Assembly: GCF_900168195.1 (NCBI RefSeq)
Contig: NZ_FUYX01000011.1
Coordinates: 124,001 to 188,000 of the forward strand
Reading direction: 5' to 3'
DNA from: Allobosea thiooxidans
GTDB lineage: Bacteria; Pseudomonadota; Alphaproteobacteria; Rhizobiales; Beijerinckiaceae
DNA: 64,000 nucleotides
In this document: piece by piece, positions 58,404 through 64,000 of the stretch
Numbering within the stretch: position 1 is the first letter of the stretch
Layout of the letters: each line of letters begins with the position of its first letter
Translations under genes and position numbers: made by a program
Notes under the pieces: model-generated
The model's database searches: none
What the model saw: the letters and a program-made list of their open reading frames with translations, nothing else
Told to the model about the DNA's origin: nothing

Positions 58404-59594
58404 TCAGCTCGCCGCGCGCAGCCGGGCGAAGCCGGCGTCGAGATCGGCCTTGAGGTCCTCGATGTTCTCGAGCCCGATATGGATGCGCACCGTCGGGCCC
58501 TTGAAGTCCGGCGTCGTCGCCGTGCGGTAGTCCCTGCAGTCGAACGGCAGGACGAGGCTCTCATAGCCGCCCCAGGACGCACCGATGCCGAACAGGGTGA
58601 GCCCGTCGAGCATCGCGCCGACCGCCTTCATCGAGACGGGCTTCAGCTCGATGGTGAAGAGCGAGGAGGCGCCGGTGAAGTCGCGCTTCCAGATCTCATG
58701 GCCCGGCGCTCCCGGCAGGGCAGGGTGCAGGACGCGGGCGACCTCTGGGCGATCGCGCAGCCATGCGGCCATGGCGATGCCGGCGGGCATCTGCTCCTTG
58801 AGGCGCACGGACATGGTCCGCATGCCGCGCAATGTCAGGAAGGCGTCTTCCGGCGCCACGATCAGACCGAGCTGGCTCCAGGCCGCGTGGAGCTTCTTGA
58901 ACAGCTCCGGCGTGCGTGCCGAGACGGTGCCGATCAGCACGTCGGAATGGGCGGCATAGTATTTGGTGCCGGCCTGCACCGAGTAGTCGACTCCGAATTT
59001 GTGGGCGTCGAAGAAGAGCGGCGTCGCCCAGGTGTTGTCCATCGCGACGAGGATGTCGCGCTCTTGCGCCGCGGCGACGATGGCGGGGATGTCCTGCATC
59101 TCGAAGGTCTGCGAGCCCGGCGCCTCGGTCCAGACGGCCCTGGTGTTCGGCTTGAACAGCTTGGCGATGTCGCTGCCGATCGACGGGTCGTAATAGGTCG
59201 TCTCGACGCCCATCCGCTTCAGGAAGGTGTCGCAGAAGATGCGCGTCGGACGATAGACGCTGTCCGTCACCAGCACATGATCGCCGGCCGAGAGCATGGT
59301 CAGGAAGGCGAGGGTGCAGGCCATGAGCCCTGATGGCGTCACGACCACGCCGGCACCGCCCTCGATCGTGTTGGCCGCGGCCATCAGCGCGTCGAGCGTC
59401 GGGTTGCCGGCCGTGCCGTAGGTGTAGCGCGCCTTGCGGACCAGGAAGTCCTCGGTGTTCGGATAGACCACCGTGGAGCCTCGTACGATAGGCGGATTGA
59501 CAAAGCCGTAACTGTCGCTAGGGTCGCGCCCTGCCAGCACGAGACGCGTCTGCTCGCCGAGGCGGGCAAATTCAGGCGAAGTCAGCTTTTTCAT
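58404..59594 (-). CDS. metC: Cystathionine beta-lyase
   Basis: A PLP-dependent Cys/Met metabolism enzyme of 396 residues. It has NPTLDALMAAANTIEGGAG (substrate/PLP region), VVTPSGLMACTLAFL, and the PLP lysine in VQAGTKYYAAHSD. The reaction by family: cystathionine to homocysteine, pyruvate and ammonia. The start MKKLTSPEFARLG at 59594 is chosen; an upstream start at 59642 is possible. It is divergent from aapJ, an arrangement common in Rhizobiales. Confidence 0.94.
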   Translation of the reverse strand: MKKLTSPEFARLGEQTRLVLAGRDPSDSYGFVNPPIVRGSTVVYPNTEDFLVRKARYTYGTAGNPTLDALMAAANTIEGGAGVVVTPSGLMACTLAFLTMLSAGDHVLVTDSVYRPTRIFCDTFLKRMGVETTYYDPSIGSDIAKLFKPNTRAVWTEAPGSQTFEMQDIPAIVAAAQERDILVAMDNTWATPLFFDAHKFGVDYSVQAGTKYYAAHSDVLIGTVSARTPELFKKLHAAWSQLGLIVAPEDAFLTLRGMRTMSVRLKEQMPAGIAMAAWLRDRPEVARVLHPALPGAPGHEIWKRDFTGASSLFTIELKPVSMKAVGAMLDGLTLFGIGASWGGYESLVLPFDCRDYRTATTPDFKGPTVRIHIGLENIEDLKADLDAGFARLRAAS

Positions 59595-59857
59595 GGGAAG
59601 GGCACGACTCGGAAGGCGGGGAATGCGGCCGGACTTGACCAACCCTTACAAAGTCGCATGTGATGTATGCAGTGGACAAGGGGCGCCGGAGGCGGACGGC
59701 GGTTGCTTGACGCTCATGGGTCACTCTGGCAATCGACTCGATAACGGGGGCGCCGCGCAAACTGCGATGTGAACCGAGCGGTGAAAATGCCGCCGGCGGC
59801 GAGACCAGGATGGCGTCCGGCACCAGCCGGAAACGTGGCTTAATGGGGAGAATATCG

Positions 59858-60880
59858 ATGAAGAAGTTTGTGGCAGCCGCCTTGGCGGCAGGGATTGGCC
59901 TCGCGATTTCCGCGACCTCGGCTTCGGCCCAGGCGACGCTCGCGCAGGTCAAGCAGCGCGGCATCCTGAACTGCGGTTCGAACACCGGCCTCGCCGGCTT
60001 CGGCGTTCCGGACGCGCAGGGCAACTGGAAGGGGCTCGACGTCGATTATTGCCGCGCCATCGCGGCGACGATCTTCAACGACCCGAGCAAGGTCAAGTTC
60101 ATCCCGCTCTCGGCCAAGGACCGCTTCACCGCGCTCCAGTCGGGCGAGGTCGACGTGCTGGTCCGCAATTCGACCTGGACGATGACGCGCGACGCTTCGC
60201 TGGGCCTGCTCTTCACCGGCGTGAACTACTATGACGGCCAGGGCTTCATGGTCCGCAAGAAGCTCGGCGTGAACTCGGCGCTGCAGCTCTCGGGCGCCTC
60301 GGTCTGCACCCAGCAGGGCACGACGACGGAGCTCAACCTCGCCGACTACTTCCGTGCCAACAACCTGAAGTACGAGGTCGTCGCCTTCGCCACCTCGGAC
60401 GAGACGGTCAAGGCCTATGACGCCGGCCGCTGCGACGCCTTCACCACGGACGCCTCGGGCCTCTATGCCGAGCGCCTGAAGCTGACGAACCCGGACGACC
60501 ACATCGTCCTGCCCGAGATCATCTCCAAGGAGCCGCTCGGCCCGTCCGTCCGCAACAACGACCCGCAGTGGTTCAACCTGGTGAAGTGGGTCGGCTTCGC
60601 CATGCTCAATGCCGAGGAGCTCGGCGTCACCCAGGCGAATGTCGATCAGCAGATCAAGTCGGACAATCCCGAGATCAAGCGTCTGCTCGGCACCGAAGGC
60701 AAGTTCGGCGAACAGGTCGGCCTGACCACCGACTGGGTGGTGCGGATCCTCAAGCATGTCGGCAACTACGGCGAGTCCTTCGAGCGCAATGTCGGCCAGG
60801 GGTCGCTGCTGAAGATCGCCCGCGGCCAGAACGCGCTCTGGACCAAGGGCGGCCTGCAATACGCGCCGCCGGTTCGCTGA
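59858..60880 (+). CDS. aapJ: General L-amino-acid ABC transporter, periplasmic binding protein
   Basis: A 340-residue precursor with a signal peptide ending ATSASA-Q. It matches the AapJ/BztA branch of family 3 solute-binding proteins: TLAQVKQRGILNCGSNTGLAGFGVPDAQGNWKGLDVDYCRAIAA, FTTDASGLYAERLKL and WVGFAMLNAEELGVTQANVD. GGGGAG precedes the ATG at 59858; an ATG 15 bases earlier is possible. It feeds AapQ-AapM. A hairpin (60890-60915) follows at once, typical for raising expression of the binding protein. Confidence 0.96.
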   Translation: MKKFVAAALAAGIGLAISATSASAQATLAQVKQRGILNCGSNTGLAGFGVPDAQGNWKGLDVDYCRAIAATIFNDPSKVKFIPLSAKDRFTALQSGEVDVLVRNSTWTMTRDASLGLLFTGVNYYDGQGFMVRKKLGVNSALQLSGASVCTQQGTTTELNLADYFRANNLKYEVVAFATSDETVKAYDAGRCDAFTTDASGLYAERLKLTNPDDHIVLPEIISKEPLGPSVRNNDPQWFNLVKWVGFAMLNAEELGVTQANVDQQIKSDNPEIKRLLGTEGKFGEQVGLTTDWVVRILKHVGNYGESFERNVGQGSLLKIARGQNALWTKGGLQYAPPVR

Positions 60881-61452
60881 TATGGATCGCGGAGCGCCGG
60901 CCTGCCGGCGCTCCGTTCGTCTCGCGGCCCTGAAGCTGCCGCGCTCTCGCCGCGGACCGCTTTCGAAGCGTTTCGCGGCGTTCTTGTCTGAAGTCGGCAG
61001 CGCGCGGCCGCTCGTGGAACCCCGCGATTCCGTTGACGGGATTGTTCGTTGACGAGGGGATTGCCGGCGCAGAGACTCCGATGCGGCGCAGGAGGGGCGC
61101 CGGCCCGGTTGGTCCGGGATTTGCTGCCTAGGTTTTGCTGAGGCTTTGCGTCAGCTGCGCTTGCCGCTTCGGCATTCGCCGCTCAAGATTTGTTCAATCG
61201 GGGAGAGCGGGACGAACCCGCTCCGAACAGGGGAACAGCATGAAGACAGAGATCATGACTGCTGCCGGGGTGGCAGCCGTCGGCGTCGATATCGCGACCG
61301 GCCCGTGAACGGCGGAGGGGCCGCCGTCGCACGGCGCGTCCCTTCGACCAGAAGCTCACAGAAAAGGCGGGACGGGCACAACACGACCGCGGCGCAACCG
61401 CACCGCCGCCGGATCGCCGACCGCGAGAAGCGAGGCAAAAAGGGCGTAACAA
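60881..61452. other. 572-base gap between aapJ and aapQ
   Basis: It holds a hairpin (60890-60915), a 22-codon open frame at 61240-61308 preceded by GAACAGGGGAACAG, and GC-rich, weakly structured DNA. No recognised gene. It may contain a second promoter for aapQ-aapM. Confidence 0.4.
60890..60915. terminator. Hairpin just after aapJ
   Basis: CGGAGCGCCGG and CCGGCGCTCCG are perfect 11-base arms with a four-base loop, 10 bases after the stop. There is no T-run, so it is probably a partial terminator or mRNA-stability element. Confidence 0.55.
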
Positions 61453-62649
61453 GTGTCGAGCATTCCGACCGAAACGGTAACACCCGGCAAGGCGTCGTTG
61501 TTCTACGACCCGAAGATCCGAGGCTATGTCTACCAGATCGCGCTGCTGGCGGTCGTCGCCTTTCTGATCTGGTCGGCCGCATCCAACGCGATCGAGAACC
61601 TGCGGGCGCAGAAGATCGCTTCCGGCTTCGGCTTCTGGCACAACGCGGCCGGCTTCGACGTCAACCAGAAGCTGATCCCGTTCTCGGCCTCGGGCGGATC
61701 GACCTATGGCGAGGCCTTCCTGGTCGGCCTGCTCAATACGCTGCTGGTCGCTGCGCTCGGCATCGTCCTCGCGACCATCATCGGCTTCGTCGTCGGCGTG
61801 GCGCGGCTGTCGAACAACTGGATCGTCGCGAAGCTGGCGATGATCTATGTCGAGGTCATCCGCAACATCCCGCTGCTGCTGCAGCTCTTCTTCTGGTACA
61901 ACGCGGTGCTGAAGCCGTTGCCGGATGCGCGCAATTCGATCGCATTGCCCGGCAGCATCTACCTCAACAACCGCGGTATCATCCTGCCGAGCCCGCAATT
62001 CGCCCCGGGCTTCGAAGCGGTCGCGATCGCCTTCCTCATTGGTGTCGTGGCGGCGATCGCCTTCTTCATCTGGGCCCGCGGACAGCAGGCCAAGACCGGC
62101 AGGCAGTATCACAATGGCTGGGTCGCGCTGCTCCTGATCGTCGGCCTGCCGCTCGCCGTCTTCTTCGCTGTCGGCCATCCGCTTTCCTTCGACTATCCGC
62201 AGCAGGGCCGCTTCAACCTCACTGGCGGCATGCAGATCTTCCCGGAATTCGTGGCGTTGCTGATCGGCCTCTCGACCTATACGGGCGGATTCATCGCCGA
62301 GGTCGTGCGCGCCGGCATCCTGGCGGTGTCGAAGGGGCAGAGCGAGGCAGCCCATGCGCTCGGCCTCAGGTCCGGCCCGACGCTAAAGCTCGTCGTCATC
62401 CCGCAGGCCATGCGCGTCATCATCCCGCCGCTGACCTCGCAATATCTCAACCTGACCAAGAACTCCTCGCTCGCGGTGGCGATCGGCTATCCGGATCTCG
62501 TCCAGGTCTTCACCGGCACGGTGCTGAACCAGACCGGCCAGGCGGTCGAGGTCGTGGCGATCACCATGGCGGTCTATCTGACGATCTCGCTGGTCACCTC
62601 GTTCTTCATGAACATGTACAATAAGCGCATGGCGCTGGTCGAACGGTGA
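61453..62649 (+). CDS. aapQ: General L-amino-acid ABC transporter permease AapQ
   Basis: An inner-membrane permease of 398 residues from a GTG at 61453. TM helices and the His/Glu/Gln-type permease motif are clear: YVEVIRNIPLLLQLFFWYNAVLK and the EAA loop SEAAHALGLRSGPTLKLVVIPQAMRVIIPPLTSQYLN. It pairs with AapM (11 bases downstream of its stop). Confidence 0.95.
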   Translation: MSSIPTETVTPGKASLFYDPKIRGYVYQIALLAVVAFLIWSAASNAIENLRAQKIASGFGFWHNAAGFDVNQKLIPFSASGGSTYGEAFLVGLLNTLLVAALGIVLATIIGFVVGVARLSNNWIVAKLAMIYVEVIRNIPLLLQLFFWYNAVLKPLPDARNSIALPGSIYLNNRGIILPSPQFAPGFEAVAIAFLIGVVAAIAFFIWARGQQAKTGRQYHNGWVALLLIVGLPLAVFFAVGHPLSFDYPQQGRFNLTGGMQIFPEFVALLIGLSTYTGGFIAEVVRAGILAVSKGQSEAAHALGLRSGPTLKLVVIPQAMRVIIPPLTSQYLNLTKNSSLAVAIGYPDLVQVFTGTVLNQTGQAVEVVAITMAVYLTISLVTSFFMNMYNKRMALVER

Positions 62650-62659
62650 GGGCTGATCG

Positions 62660-64000
62660 ATGACCGACGCAACGCTCGAGAACGCCCCTTACGCCTACGT
62701 CCGCAAGGAGACGCTGCAGCAGGAGCCCGCGCCGCTTTCGGTCGCGGGGCCCTGGGCCTGGATCAGGACCAACCTGTTCTCCAGCCCGCTCAACACGATC
62801 CTGACCCTGCTCTGCCTCTATCTGGTGGTGGATGCGGTACCGGGCCTGATCCGGTTCTACTTCCTCGATGCGGTCTGGACCGGCGAGCATCGCGACGCCT
62901 GCCTCGCCGACAAGGTCGGCCGGCCGGTCGGCGCCTGCTGGGCCTATATCGCCGATCGCTTCCAGTACTTCATCTACGGCTCCTATCCGGTCAGCGAGCG
63001 CTGGCGGGTCAACATCGTCTTCGCGATGTTTGCGCTGGGCGTGATCTGGCTGCTCTGGAACCAGGCGCCGCTGAAGAAGATCGGCGTGTTCTTCTTCTTC
63101 GTCATCCTGCCGGCGAGCGCCTTCATCCTGCTGCTGGGCGGCGCGCGCGCCGAGGGCTTCCTGCGCTTCCTGATCCTGCTCAGCTTCGCGCTGGCGGTGC
63201 TCTATCTCGTCCTGTCCTTCGTGCCCTCGCTGGCGCGGTTCTGGATCGGGGAGGGCCAGTTGACCGTCGAACAGGAGATGCCGGCCTGGCAGCGCTTCTA
63301 CCGCCCGAAGCGCCTCATCTTGATCGCCGTCGTCGTCTTCGGCCTGCTCGCCGTCCTGGCCGACCGCGTCGGCCTGCCACGAGTCGACACCGGGCTCTGG
63401 GGCGGCATGATGGTGACCTTCCTGATCTCGGCGGTCGGCATCGTGTTCTCATTGCCGCTCGGCGTGCTGCTGGCGCTCGGCCGCCGCTCGCGCCTGCCCG
63501 CGATCCAGCTGCTCTCGGTGATCTTCATCGAGTTCGTCCGCGGCGTGCCGCTGATCACGGTGCTGTTCATGGCGAACACCATGCTCCCGCTCTTCGTGCC
63601 GCAGGAGTACTCGCCGGATCGGCTGCTGCGGCCGCTGATCGGCGTGGCGCTCTTCGCCGCCGCCTATATGGCGGAGGTGGTGCGCGGCGGCCTGCAGGCG
63701 ATCCCGAAGGGGCAGTACGAGGGCGCGATGTCGCTCGGCCTCGGCTACTGGCAGATGATGCGCCTGATCATCCTGCCGCAGGCGCTGCGGATCGTGATCC
63801 CCGGCATCGTCAACACCTTCATCGGGTTGTTCAAGGATACGACGCTGGTCACCATCGTCGGCATCTTCGACTTCCTGCGCACCATCGAGGCCACCCTTGT
63901 CGATCCGACCTGGGCGACGCCGACGACGCGGACGACCGGCTATGCCTTCGCCGCGATCTTCTATTTCCTTTGCTGCTGGGGAATGTCGCGCTACTCCGTA
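62660..64000 (+). CDS. aapM: General L-amino-acid ABC transporter permease AapM (cut by window end)
   Basis: An in-frame sequence without a stop runs from the ATG at 62660 to the window edge (447 codons). It begins MTDATLENAPYAYVRKETL. Several hydrophobic segments and the permease motif FIEFVRGVPLITVLFMANTMLPL are followed by the EAA loop YEGAMSLGLGYWQMMRLIILPQALRIVIPGIVNTFIGLFKD. It is partial at the 3' end; the ATPase aapP should follow outside the window. Confidence 0.95.
   Translation, partial: MTDATLENAPYAYVRKETLQQEPAPLSVAGPWAWIRTNLFSSPLNTILTLLCLYLVVDAVPGLIRFYFLDAVWTGEHRDACLADKVGRPVGACWAYIADRFQYFIYGSYPVSERWRVNIVFAMFALGVIWLLWNQAPLKKIGVFFFFVILPASAFILLLGGARAEGFLRFLILLSFALAVLYLVLSFVPSLARFWIGEGQLTVEQEMPAWQRFYRPKRLILIAVVVFGLLAVLADRVGLPRVDTGLWGGMMVTFLISAVGIVFSLPLGVLLALGRRSRLPAIQLLSVIFIEFVRGVPLITVLFMANTMLPLFVPQEYSPDRLLRPLIGVALFAAAYMAEVVRGGLQAIPKGQYEGAMSLGLGYWQMMRLIILPQALRIVIPGIVNTFIGLFKDTTLVTIVGIFDFLRTIEATLVDPTWATPTTRTTGYAFAAIFYFLCCWGMSRYSV

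Noticed and set aside
61240..61308. 22-codon frame upstream of aapQ called as a gene
   Set aside because: It is too short and has no family resemblance; mentioned only as part of the spacer.

Overview
The window is 64 kb of GC-rich, densely coding bacterial chromosome. It looks like an alphaproteobacterium of the order Hyphomicrobiales (Rhizobiales), perhaps Bosea or a close relative. The reasons are the CDP-alcohol phosphatidyltransferase / PerM / hdaA / ppk / ppx chain, metC divergent from aapJQM, pyrB-pyrC-plsY-dprA, an APS-type cysH next to cysDN, GTG starts, strong GC3 bias that opens long antisense frames, and many dispersed palindromic intergenic elements. The genus is an inference from gene order. 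No rRNA, tRNA, CRISPR array, transposase or prophage was seen.

Layout. 1-3.9 kb: a regulator remnant, then cysH-cysD-cysN, where each gene overlaps the next (assimilatory sulfate to APS to sulfite). CysN carries an extra C-terminal membrane domain. 3.9-12.2 kb: an aerobic aryl-CoA catabolic locus. A leftward unit (SDR, MarR, enoyl-CoA hydratase, acyl-CoA dehydrogenase, aryl-CoA ligase, RidA-like protein) faces a rightward fused FAD monooxygenase / Old Yellow Enzyme. The set fits the 2-aminobenzoyl-CoA (anthranilate) pathway. 12.3-21 kb: an MFS permease, a DUF2778 envelope protein, a YbaK protein, topA, panB and a serine hydrolase. 21.2-28.6 kb: marR with a Bcr/CflA-type drug exporter, then pyrB, a dihydroorotase homologue lacking metal-binding histidines, plsY, dprA, a small conserved protein and an AEC transporter.

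28.8-42 kb: two small secreted proteins, ruvX, a GNAT, a hydroxyacid dehydrogenase, adenine deaminase, a UPF0173 hydrolase, gatC-gatA, ndk, a DUF2147 protein, a GST, two GNATs and gatB. 42-48.9 kb: an RND efflux adaptor and pump, a MipA outer-membrane protein, and two small secreted proteins. 49-58.2 kb: a WYL regulator, purN and purM (leftward), then CDP-alcohol phosphatidyltransferase, PerM, hdaA, ppk and ppx (rightward). 58.4-64 kb: metC, divergent from the general amino-acid ABC transporter aapJ-aapQ-aapM; aapM runs off the window.

Most points of interest lie between genes. At least five families of 80-150 bp intergenic elements fold, on paper, into one architecture: an outer stem, two opposed side hairpins of variable sequence, and an inner stem. 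Copies sit inside the purM-purN and gatC-gatA pairs. A different repeat appears to supply the last 20 codons and stop of the acyl-CoA dehydrogenase. The aryl-CoA locus has matching motifs before its two divergent genes and a 19-nt exact match to the E. coli lac operator region.
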